A DNA stretch of 64,000 nucleotides from Nepenthes gracilis (Eukaryota > Streptophyta > Magnoliopsida > Caryophyllales > Nepenthaceae), in the NCBI GenBank assembly GCA_033239525.1, contig BSYO01000005.1, positions 25,092,519 through 25,156,518 of the forward strand, in the 5' to 3' direction. Of the stretch, positions 1 through 11,500 are shown in pieces. The number at the start of each line of letters is the position of its first letter. The stretch's first letter is position 1. A program made the translations under genes and the position numbers. The notes beneath the pieces are model-generated. The model made no database searches and was not told where the DNA came from. It worked only from the letters and a program-made list of their open reading frames with translations.

Positions 1-2028
1 TAATCAGCTATTAGAGTGATTCTAATTCACATACAAAAATAATTAAATAATATTTCATAATTTAAATAAGTCTTTTGCCTATGTCTATTTGAAACTTAAT
101 AAAATTAAGGATATTCATTAATTATCCTATTAATTAAATCAACTATATAAATATTGATATACCCTTGGTCTTGCTATAATATTTAGTAATTAAAATGCTA
201 TAATACTTTAAATTTGTAAAGTAATTAAATTATATCATTGGATAGCTATATTATCTTTCTATTTTATACTTTTACATCTCTAAAATAATCTAGTCAAATT
301 ATTTTGGTAGTAATAAAATAATATCATTATATAAATATTCAATTGGAAATGGCTTTGCAAAAATATCATTAAAAATCTATATTTTGTGAAGTTTAAAGTT
401 TAGATTTGCTAATTTTATTTTTATAGTTGTCAAATTTATGTTATGATACATTTGTTTAAATAAAAAAGAATTTCTTAAAAAGATATACTGACTCGAGAAA
501 CATACTTTAAAAAAAAAGAAAAAATTTTGGTAATTTAATAATGATCTTATCTTATTTTATAAAATGTTGTTTATTTTCACTATTTTTTAGATTTACATAA
601 ATTATAAAAAATTTCTAAAAGTTTTAAAGTAGAGAGAAGAAAGAGAAATTACCCCTTGTTTTTTAAGACAATAATAATTTTTGAATAGTTTACATATTAC
701 TTTTAACATACTAAAAGCTTAATATTTATGGATCTAATTATATAAATTTATTTTATACTTAATTAATTAGTAGAGAAATATAATAATAAAAATCTTAAAA
801 TTAAGTTTAAATCTTACTAAAAATTTTTAATAGCATTTTGGCATGATAATAGTATTCTGAATAAGATTTAAACTTTAATTCTTAGATCTTTATTATTATA
901 TTTTTTATTAATTAATTATGTATAAAAATAAATTTACATACCTAGATCAATAAATATTGAACTTGACTAATCAAAAATAATTTACAAAATTAAAATCATA
1001 TCAAAATTGTTGTTATCTTGAAGGATTGTGATATAATTTTTCTCTATTTTTTCTTTTGTAGAATGAAAGAAGATTATTTCACATTATCAAAATGTCTAAC
1101 TTTACTATTAAATAATATATCTTGAATAGACATATCTTTTAAAAAAATTTTTTATTAATTATAAATAATTAATATATATAAATTAATTATTTTAGTTATA
1201 AAAAATAATAAGTTAATAAAACATTTGCTATGTTATATGTTTTCCTAATAAAGTAATGTTCAAGTCTATTAGTCTGCTGAGTTAGTTAACCAGGCCATAT
1301 CACTCTGCTTGGATTTTAGTACAATTAGAGCCCCCATTTTTCTTTCCCTACCGTTTGGACTTATGTCTCCTTAGTGCAATTGATTAAAATCAGCTATATA
1401 GGTTTTTAAATAAATTTTCTACTTTGAATGTATTATTTTTTAAAACTAGGTTATTCTCTAACATTTTACCTTAAGCTTTGTTCTTGTCTACATTTGTTTT
1501 GTAAATAACAAAGAACTTATTTTCTTTTTAAGCTACTATTTTTAGTATATATTTTTTTCCACCTTATCATTTATATATATTAAATTTTAAATATTTACAA
1601 ATTATCTTTTAATCTGACTTTACTTATCCATCTTAGTATCTTATTTTTATAATATATCTTGTTTTTATAATGTTAACTTTTTGTAAATATTATTAGATTT
1701 CCTAACATTATAATTTATAAGATCTACTGGGTCTAATAATTGTATTACTTTTAAAATTAAGAAACGCCAATATCATGATTAGGTCTATTTAATTTTGTCT
1801 TTCGTTGGAAAAGATTAAACCCAATCAATCATCTCAATGCCAGGCTGAACCAAATGAAAAATACAGTATTTTTTGATTTGGATTATTCCTTAAATATATT
1901 ATACATCTGTAACAAAATATACGAGCACGTCGATGGTGATGAAATAGGTTATATATTCACCATAAAATTTAACAAGCAGGGGAAATCTGTATTAACAAAC
2001 GGATATCTACTCCATACATACAATTTCT
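1..2028. other. AT-rich gene-free DNA
   Basis: No coding region, RNA gene or clear transposon end was recognised. The stretch is strongly AT-rich with many short A and T runs. It lies beyond the 3' end of the tryptophan synthase beta gene, which is transcribed toward it. Confidence 0.6.
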
Positions 2029-2204
2029 TTATTTTTGTCTTTCATTTTCAATTAAGTCAGCATCCCTATCTCCGCAGCCACTACAGTCGACGGCGATCTT
2101 GGCGCCGTGAGGCAAATTTGGGCAGAGTTGGTCAAGGAAAGCCAGCGCATGGGAGGCTTCCAGCGACGGAGAAATTCCTTCTAATCTGCAAAAGCCTGCG
2201 TACG
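2029..2204 (-). pseudogene. Duplicate TSB terminal exon (distal copy)
   Basis: A second copy of the last exon, 124 bp beyond the stop of the first, keeping the gattttcag acceptor. It stays open: [20 protein letters not shown], then SGCGDRD (SGRGDKD in the first copy), then a short tail ending ERQK and TAA. A one-base deletion and a one-base insertion about ten bases apart cancel out, so the frame is kept. It could serve as an alternative last exon (463-residue product) or be a decaying copy. The Arg-to-Cys and Lys-to-Arg changes favour decay. Confidence 0.65.
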
Positions 2205-2296
2205 CTGAAAATCACCAAAGTTTTGATGTAAGCTGGAATCCGCATGCATCGGAAGGGAGGTCGTCTCAAATCCCACTGCAGTTGTACGACCTACTT

Positions 2297-2328
2297 GTAA
2301 CTTTTTATTTTATTTTATTTTTTATTTT
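2297..2328 (-). terminator. Candidate TSB polyadenylation signals
   Basis: The plus strand reads TTTTATTTTATTTTATTTTT, which on the minus strand gives overlapping AATAAA-type hexamers immediately after the proximal stop codon and before the duplicate exon. Confidence 0.45.
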
Positions 2329-2533
2329 CAATGAAGTAGGGCTTTAAGCTTCTGGGTTGACGTTTGGTTGAGTTGAAAAACAAAGTCAGCATCCTTGTCG
2401 CCGCGGCCACTACAGTTGACGACGATCTTGGCGCCGTGAGGCAAATCTGGGCAGAGTCGATCGAGGAAAGCCAGTGCATGGGAAGCTTCCAGAGATGGAC
2501 AAATTCCCTCTAATCTGCAAAGCCTGCCGTACG
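2328..2533 (-). CDS. TSB: TSB exon 5, proximal terminal exon
   Basis: The acceptor gattttcag|CG restores the phase left by exon 4. It reads [20 protein letters not shown], then SGRGDKD (PLP pyridine-binding serine and turn), then an unusual tail ending KALLH before TGA at 2330-2328. Family members normally end in a KYL-like tail, so the last 20 residues are atypical. Overlapping AATAAA motifs lie just past the stop. Confidence 0.82.
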
Positions 2534-5500
2534 CTGAAAATCACCGAAGTTCTGATGTAAGCTGGAATCCGCATGCATTCGTAGATCTCGATGCAGATTT
2601 GATGGTAAAGAAAAAAGAAAAATTCAAGTAATCTGAAAATTTTAAATTTTTGGTCACTCTCCTATAAATAGTTTAATTAATAAAAAGTTATCAAAAATTT
2701 ACATAAAATTCGTGCGATAATCGGAGGCAAAATCAAGTCGGGCACTTGAGAGGCCCTTAAGCTCAGATTGATGAAGGATTGTGGGAGCTTGCCTCACGCT
2801 CGGGCGGTACAAAGATGTGAATTTCAGACTTGATGCACTCGCTACGTACTTGTCAAGTGCTCAAGCACGAAATCCAGGACTGGTGTGTTCGATCCACGCT
2901 TGTTGGGCACTCGAGTATCGGTATGTGCTATAAAACACGGCTCACGTGCTTTATGGTTATGTTTTCTGAAATCTTTCTTTACTAAGGGCGCTGCACATAG
3001 AGAGATGATAGAAGAAGAGAAAAGAGGAAGAGGTTTAGGATTTGGTTATAGTTTGATTTAAATTTCGTTTTTCGCTAAGGTCAAGTACGTCGTTCTGGAG
3101 GTGATTTTAGAAATATATTTTTATTTAGTTACCCTTTTTCTCATTATATTTCTCCTATGAGTTACCGAGTGTGTTGAAAGAGGATTGCATTTAATTATTC
3201 TTTATTCAAGTTCGAAGTAAAGGGATTTTGAAGGAGATTTTTACAACCAACACTATTTATAGTGTATTTATTCAGAGTTTGTTTTGTGATTTTTTTCTTT
3301 AGTTGAAAAAAATTTTTTACGTTAAAAATCATTGTACATTATTTATTTTTTGTGCTCATAAATTTGGCGGTTGACGGTTGACGGGGGATTCGGGTTTGTT
3401 CGGCTACGTCGGATCAGGCGTATTCGGATGTCGAATTCTAAACAAAAATATCGTTTAGACACATTTAGATGAATAACATGATTTCTCATTCGTCTAATAT
3501 AATAAATTCACGTAAATATAGATAGACAGTGTAATTAGAATCATAATAGGTGTTTTAAAGCCTGCTTACCATGTAGAGCCTCTTGGTCGGTAATGCTGTG
3601 GAACTCTGCACGCCCAATTTCTTTGAGGTAGCTTAGCTCTGGGCTGACCCCTGGATACTCCAGCCTGCAAAGTAGACAGCAAGTGTAAATTTCAAAAGTT
3701 TGTAATGTGGGCTTTGCCTCAATGGGTAATTTTCTTTGGAAATCAAGTTCCTCATTATTTTTTAATACATACTTGACAATAGAGTAATTAATAGGCCAAG
3801 ATATCTTCCATTCTATCCTAAATTTACTCATGTATTAAGGTAAGACTATTTCGTTCTTCAAAATGTCAACATTAAATATTATCTGATAAATTTGGTTAAA
3901 TGTCTTAAAGGTCAAGTAATTAGAGAGGATCATGTCACAAACCTTAACCGGGTTAGTTAAAATCAAGGCCATCGATTCAAAATGTGTCAATTTCAAATCT
4001 TTCTCCTAAAATTTTCATATAAAGCCGGAAGAAAAATATTAGGATTTGGCCAAAGCACGCATATCTGATATAACAAAATAAATCCGAACCTCCAATTAAA
4101 TATTGACAATCAAAATTGTGAGTATAACAATTTTAATTTTTATTATAGAAAATTTTTTTCAATTGAGGAAAAATTATAGAAAAAATTTTAAATAAATTTA
4201 ATATAAAATAGTATCAGTTATTAAATAACCTCATCTAAATTTTCTTTATTACAATCTAAATAAATAATGGTTGAACACTAATCCCATTAATAAACCTAGA
4301 AACCCTACAAAAATATATTAAGAAATAAATAATAATCAAATAGTAATACGTCCTATAAAATTATACTAGAATAATATACTTAACCTTAGTGAAAATAGAG
4401 CTCAAATTGAATATCAACTGAATGCTATACTTCTACATCTTCTCTCTTTCTTTTTTCTCTATGTAACGCTCTTTATATAAGAAAATAATTTATGATGTCT
4501 TAAAATTATTTCAAGCACGACTTTATATTGATATTACCATACAAATATCGATTAGGCACATATCAAGCGTGATTTTCTTAGTCAAATGACACATGAGTAC
4601 CCTTTATGTGCACTTTAAGAGGGTCTTTTTGGACAAACTATGCCGCACATTTCTTAATTACGTATCAGGCAAGAATTGTATGCCACTTAATCAACTTTCA
4701 ACTGATTATTGACAAACGTCTCACATGAATGCTACGTGGCCATTCAACACCTTTTGTCATTTAAATGACCCTCAACTGACCATCAACGGACCTTTCACAA
4801 ACATTGTGCGACCATCGCTTGACTTCTTTATCAGGGCATACCACATGCGAATATCGTGCATCATCCCAATGACTCATCCGTTTATTTTGACACCTATAAG
4901 AGAATTACCCAAGATTTTCCTATATACATTCATGGTTAGACCATCCAAATCATGCCTGATATGATTTGGGACACTCTTCTTCTCGCTGTTTCATTATTGA
5001 ATTATCTATACTCTGAGATCTCCTAATAACGTCATCTCCTATTCATTGCAGCATCTCTATAAGTATGATGGTCATAGGACCAGGATGAGCACATTGTCAA
5101 CTAATTACTCTATCCAAATTGTGTTCTTAGCACCAATATCTTTTTAGGATCTTATTTGTTGACCATTTCACTATTTAGAGTACTATTTTTATATGTTCTT
5201 TGAGGTGATGAATTTGGCATCTCAATTGGCATCTGCGACTAGTTTAGAAATGTATTTTGAAGGCATTTGTCCAACAATCTAGTTACCTTATGGCTGCCAC
5301 ATCTAGCATGTTTTCTCCTTACTCTTTATCTGCTTAACCATCACATCTCCCGTGTCTTTCTTGCACAAAGTTGCTCAAACACATAGTCTCATCTCTCCTC
5401 AAGAGGATTGTTATCTCTTCCTTCCACTGGTGAGATATCTAGAGGTTCTTTCGGTACTCAATCTAACTCTTCTTGTAATATTCTGGTATTTTATTTTAGA

Positions 5501-8500
5501 CTATTTGGACCCGTAACTCATAGAAACCATTAATTTTAAAAAAATTAGCATATAGAGAAAGTCATTTTGGAGCTAATAATTTACAGTCGAGCCTAAAATA
5601 ACATATTAGAAATTTAGATACACCAGTTGCAATATCTTTTCGACAGTATTTTAGTAATTTTTTTGATAGATGCAAGACTTGTCATTCGATATTATAATTA
5701 TTAATTATGGATTTTTGTGATTATAATTTATGTATTTTTTGTGACTAAGGTTAGGAAAATTAATCTCATGATATGGTAAATTGTGATGGATCTCTAAGCT
5801 CTAATATACAACTTGAAAACCAAAATGTTGTATAACTTAAACCTTTTCTAAGGCACAGCATACTTGGATCTAACCCATCAACTGCCCCATACTCACTTCT
5901 GGCGCTCAGACAAGCCCTCATTGGTCCTGGCTAATTGGAAATTAACTAGGACGGAGGGTAATTAGGACTAAATTGCTAACCATATAACCTGGCGAGAGTT
6001 TATTTACAGAGCCTTACATTATCTAATTTTTCTCAGCCTCAAATTGTATTCTGCTGTAGTAACCGAAAGGAGAGAGAGGAACAACAATGGCTTCTCTGTT
6101 CAATGCATATTCCGCCATCGACAACGGCAACGCAAAGCTGGAGTTCCTGCACTTTGAACCCTGCCATAGCACTCGGTTGGACACATGTCACTGAGCTACA
6201 AGAATTTCTGCAGGTTCATCCTCCTTGTCTATATAGAGCTGAATATGTTATATTTTGATTACTCTCTTGTGAGTGACACAACAAAGACAGCTATCAAAAG
6301 GAAGCGCGATATTTGTACAATGGTCGACCGAAGGTCGGTCAATAATCATCCAAGCGGTAATAGATATTGAAGGTCATACGATATTCATACGAGGGTCAGC
6401 TGAGGATCAGTTGAAGGTTAGCAGAGTAGCGCGCAACAAGCACTAATTGTACCTTTGAGCTCTAATTCCAAAATGGGGCCACTCGAGGCATGCCTGAGAG
6501 GGCGCTTCTGTGCTGATTTTAGTGGTAAAATTGCATCTGATACGATTTTAAGGCAGTCCAAAATCATTTTTCACACAAGGAGCATCACACGGAGAGAAAT
6601 AAGAGAAAAAAAAGAGAAGAGAAAGAGATTTGGTATCCGATTAAAATACAATTTAAATTTCATTCTTTACTAAGAATGGGTATGTTATTATAGAGTGTGT
6701 TAGGCGTATTTTTAGTTGGCATATTCCATGACTGTGTCAGATTGCTCGTTTGATCATTCACCTTACACTTTCATGCGTTTGGAAGCTCTTCATCAGATTT
6801 CCATTCGAGGATCGTCATTGCACCTTTCCCGGTAACTATGACTGCCCGTCGCCTGAACCTCGTTCAAGCTCTACTTACAAAATAGCCAGAGCTCAAGGCA
6901 CACTCGAATCTCGCTTTAAAGCTGATTCCCAAGAAGCTGAGCTCGAGGCACGCTCCATCCGAGCTTGAGTGTCTACCCAGTAGCTTGCCGCTTGATGTTC
7001 GCTTGTCATCTGCTCGAGCCTTAATTCTAGTAGCCTCCCGCCTACTACTCGCTCGCTGTGCCTCGAGCGCCAAAAATAGTAGCTGTGGACCTGTAGCTCG
7101 CCGCCTACTCGCTTAAGCGCTTGTGAGGTTTTCTCTTGAAACCTTAGGCGCGCTGCTGCGGCGCTCGAGCTACGCTCAAGTGCCGCGATAATGGTGACTT
7201 TTTTAAACTCGTTTTTCGAGTCTCTCTAACGGTTACTTTTTTTAAACGCATTTTTCGAGCCTCTTTATAAATTTCTTCCCTCGTTTAGTTGCCTTAACTC
7301 TTGCTTGGGCTTTTGATCGACCTTGGAGTAGCACCTATCTTGAAAAACCTCTTATTTTTGTATTCCATTGTTGAGAAAATTTCACCCAAACGATTGTACT
7401 TCATTAGCAAAGTTTTCTCTTCATAACGTATTTTATCCTATACACCTCTTCCGATCTGTTAACCTTCGTGGAGACGTTGGTGGCGTGGACACTGGGCTCC
7501 AGTGGTGTGCGACAATTCAAGCGGTTCGTGATGGAATATTGACATGAAGACCAGAAGGTGTCCAGTTCTGTTAGAGACATTTGTCTAATTGGCATATTCC
7601 ATGACCTTATGTATTATTGTATTGATGTCGGGTTGTGGGTTGTCGGGTTAAAATCCGTTTGGTCCGCCCTCCATTCGCTCGAGCCCGTCCTAAGCCTTCC
7701 CGCTCGAGCCTAAAATCCAGAAGGTCCTCGGCTCGCCAGGAGCTCGAGAATCGCTCGAGCCAAAAATCCGAGTGGGGAGCCCTCGGCTGGCGCGAGAGCC
7801 CCGCTCGGCGCCCGAGCCCAGCTCAGCCTTGGCCCATTGGCATTTTTTTGAACGCGTTTTTGGCTCCATTATAAATTCATACCTTATTTTCTTGAAACCC
7901 TAAGCACGCCACAGCCTTGGTTTACATCTGGTGAAGCCATTAAACTTGAGAAGAAAGCCCTACATGCTCCATTGATTTAGCTTCTCTTGAGAAAACCAAA
8001 AGACACATCTTTGATCTTCATGTTCTAAAGAGTTTTCTCACCATTTTTCTTTTTCTTTACAATTGAAACTTTTGTCATTCTACCATCGTTGGAGACTTTG
8101 ATTCGTGAATAAGGAGACTCGTTCGTGATTGGAAATTCAAGTGGTTCGAGGGAAGATTGACGTGAAGACCGAAAGGAGTCCGGTTCCGTTGCCGCGGGCA
8201 AATCCAAGGAGTTCCTTGGTAGGGATCACGTGACGGGAGTAAGTCGGCTAGGTTAGCGGGTCGTTACCACCCGATCTGTAGGTTGATTTTCATAGTGCAT
8301 TGCTTCCCTGGCCGTTGAAGCCTGGAGTGTTTTTCTTGATACCGTGGGTATCGAGTTTTCACTTCGTCACCAAAAATCTCGTCTTTATCTTTATTGCTCA
8401 TATTATTTGTATCGTGCATGCTTATTATCTCGTTATCATCTAGATACTAAATATCCTTTACGTGTATTGGATATTTATTTATTTTTGCTTTCGCTATATT

Positions 8501-11500
8501 TTTCGGGGTCGAAACTTGTTTGTTCACGTTAGCATCGAAATGTGCTTTTTCAATTGGTATCAGAGACTTACCCCGATCCGCGACCCCCGATCTAGATGTA
8601 TACGAGTGGATCGCTTTCCGTTCTTCCCTTCTTTGATGGAAGTAACTATATCTATTGGAAGGTCCGGATGAGAGCCCTCCTAAAATCTTTAGATGAGCGT
8701 GTTTGGGCTCGTACCCAAGTTGGGTGGACTCCACCCACTAGTTCCTCGGGCAACGAACCAAAAGCCCTATCTTCATGGACCAAAGAGGAACTTGATGCAT
8801 GTAATTGGAATAGTAAGGGGTTGCATGCTATTTTTATGGCTGTGTCTTCCGATAAGTTTAAATGGATTTTAATGTGTAAGACTTCTAAAGATGCATGGGA
8901 TATTCTTGAAATTACTCACAAAGGCACGAAACTAGTGAAAAACTCAAAATTATAAATGCTCACCACTAGATTCGAAGAAATAAAAACGAAAGATGATGAG
9001 ACCTTTGATGAGTTCTATACTCAATTGAATGATATTGTAAATTCTACATTTAATTTAGGAGAATGAATCCTGAAAAATAGAATTGTGAGAAAAATCCTTC
9101 GATCTTTGCCTGAACGCTTTAGACCTAAAGTTACTGCCATTGAAGAAAGCAAAGATTTAGATAAATTGAAAATAGAAGAACTTGTAGGGTCTCTACAAAC
9201 TTATGAGCACACATTACCACAATCAAAGAAGAATAAATCACTTGCTCTAAAATCAAGTAGGGAAGAGCGAAATCGGGACTCCGATGAAGAATCATGTAGC
9301 GATGATGATTTTGCATTATTTGTTAAGAATTTTAAAAAATTCTTAAAGAAAAATTCTTCATCAGAAAAATTGAATGTGGACTTAAAACGATCACATAAAT
9401 TTAAAAAGAAGGACCGACGTGAGAGTAAGGACTCCAAATTGAAAACTACCCAAGGCGTCCAATGTCATGAGTGTAAAGGTTTTGGCTACTATCGGGCTGA
9501 ATGCCCGAACCTTAAACGCCAACAAGGTTAAACCTTTAAAGCTAATGTGACCTTGAGTGATGACGAAGAAGAAGAGGGTGAAAAATATTCTGAAGAAGGC
9601 CCTGTCAAGTACATGGCCTTTATGACCTCTATGTGTGACCACTCAGTAGAAGACTTTAATCACTCTGCTGACTCTGTGGATGAGTCAGAAGCTGAATCTG
9701 ATGGCCTTCAAGAAGCTCATGACAAACTGTTTAGGGTATGCTTAAAAGTAAAGAAACAAAATAAAACCTTATACAGTAGGGTCATTGAGTTGAAACAAGA
9801 AAGATTAGCTCTACAATCCGAGTTAGATTCTAAAACTCAAGAAATTGAGAATCTGAAAGTCTCAATTATTAAGCAAATAACAACTTTAGAATCTGAACCT
9901 GAGGCCTCGCGAAAAGATTTGAAACAATTTTTAAATGGGTGTACAAAATTAGATTATATGTTCGGGTTGGGAAAAATTGACGGAAATAAACAAGGTTTGG
10001 GGTATGCTGCGAATTTTGTCCAAAATGACGTGAAACCTAAAACTGTGTTTATTCCCGCTACGAAAATTCCACACAAACACGCCTACACACCCAAAGTCAT
10101 CCAGGTCGTGACTCAACGTGTGGAGAAAAGATCTATGGACCATGTCACCATACCTAAATTTGTGCCTACTTGTCATGCGTGTGGAAAAATAGGTCATATT
10201 CGTCCTCAATGTCACACCATGAATTTTTTGTACAATCAAAGACAAGGTCCAAAAATGAATAAACTCGTTGATCACATTCAGAAATTGAATGAACAAGTTA
10301 AAAGGCTAAGGCAGAAAGTGAATTCGGGGAGACAAGTTTAGGTTAAGAAAAGTGAGCTAAATTACCCCTTGGCCATTCGTGACAAAAAGGGGGAGACTTG
10401 ATTCAATTTGATAGGGGGGAGCTTAGGGGAGACGGAACGGAGTTTTTGTTACTTTCATGTTATTTTAGTTTATTATTACTATTAGGGGGAGTATTGATTA
10501 TTTTAGTTAGGGGGAGCATTGTTGTATGTTCTTATTCTTATGTACCACGCATACTGCTATATTGTTATTATACTTTGTCTTGTTGGTACTAACACCTTGT
10601 CCGGCTATTGATTACACAATCCTCGCAGCTCCGAGGCTATTCGATTACACGTCCTCGCGGCTATCATCACTTGCCGTAGCAATCCTAGTATAGTTTGTTT
10701 ATATTTTTTGTCTCTTATGTATCACTAGGCGTAGGTTTTCATGTACGGATTTTATCTCGGTGGTGTATCGAACCCGTGATTCTCTTGTATTTTTTATTTA
10801 TTTATTTTTGGGTTTTGTCACGAATTACCAAAGGGGGAGATTGTTAGAGACATTTGTCTAATTGGCATATTCCGTGACCATATGTATTATTGTATTGATG
10901 TCGGGTTGTCGGTTGTCGGGTTAAAGTCCGTTCGGTCTGCCCTCCATTCGCTCGAGCCCATCCTAAGCCTTCCCGCTCGCCTCTCGCTCGATTCCCGCTC
11001 GAGCCTAAAATCCAGAAGGTCCCCGGCTAGCCAGGAGCTCGAGAACCACTCGAGCCGAAAATCCAGTAGGGGGCCCGCTCGAGTGGGGCTCGAGCCCCGC
11101 TCGAGCGCCCGCAGGGTTCCTCACGAAACCCTACGGCCACTTGCCGCGCGCTCGAGCCCCACTCGGCCGCCCGACTCCAAGGCGGCGATTTTTAAACGCG
11201 TTTTTGGCTCCATTATAAATTCATACCTTATTTTTTGAAACCTAAGCACGCCACACCTTGGTTTATCTACGGGTGAAGCCATTAAACTTGAGAAGAAAGC
11301 CCTACATGCTCCATTGATTTAGCTTCTCTTGAGAAAACCAAAAGACACATATTTGATCTTCATGTTCTAAAGAGTTTTCTCACCATTTTCCTTTTTCTTT
11401 CACCATTGAAACTTTTATCCTTCTACCATCGTTGGAGACTTTGGTTCGTGAAGAAGGAGACTCGTTCGTGATTGGAAATTCAAGTGGTTTGAGGAAGATT

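Larger units (their letters stand above)
2050..2578. repeat. Tandem duplication around the TSB last exon
   Basis: About 190-200 bp at 2050-2255 and 2378-2578 are clearly homologous, from AGTCAGCATCC through the splice acceptor to AGCTGGAATCCGCATGCAT. Homology stops abruptly just after the GDxDAD codons on one side and about 45 bp into the intron on the other. Confidence 0.85.

Noticed and set aside
1854..2231. 125-codon plus-strand open frame
   Set aside because: It runs antisense across the duplicate TSB exon; the minus-strand reading has clear family homology.
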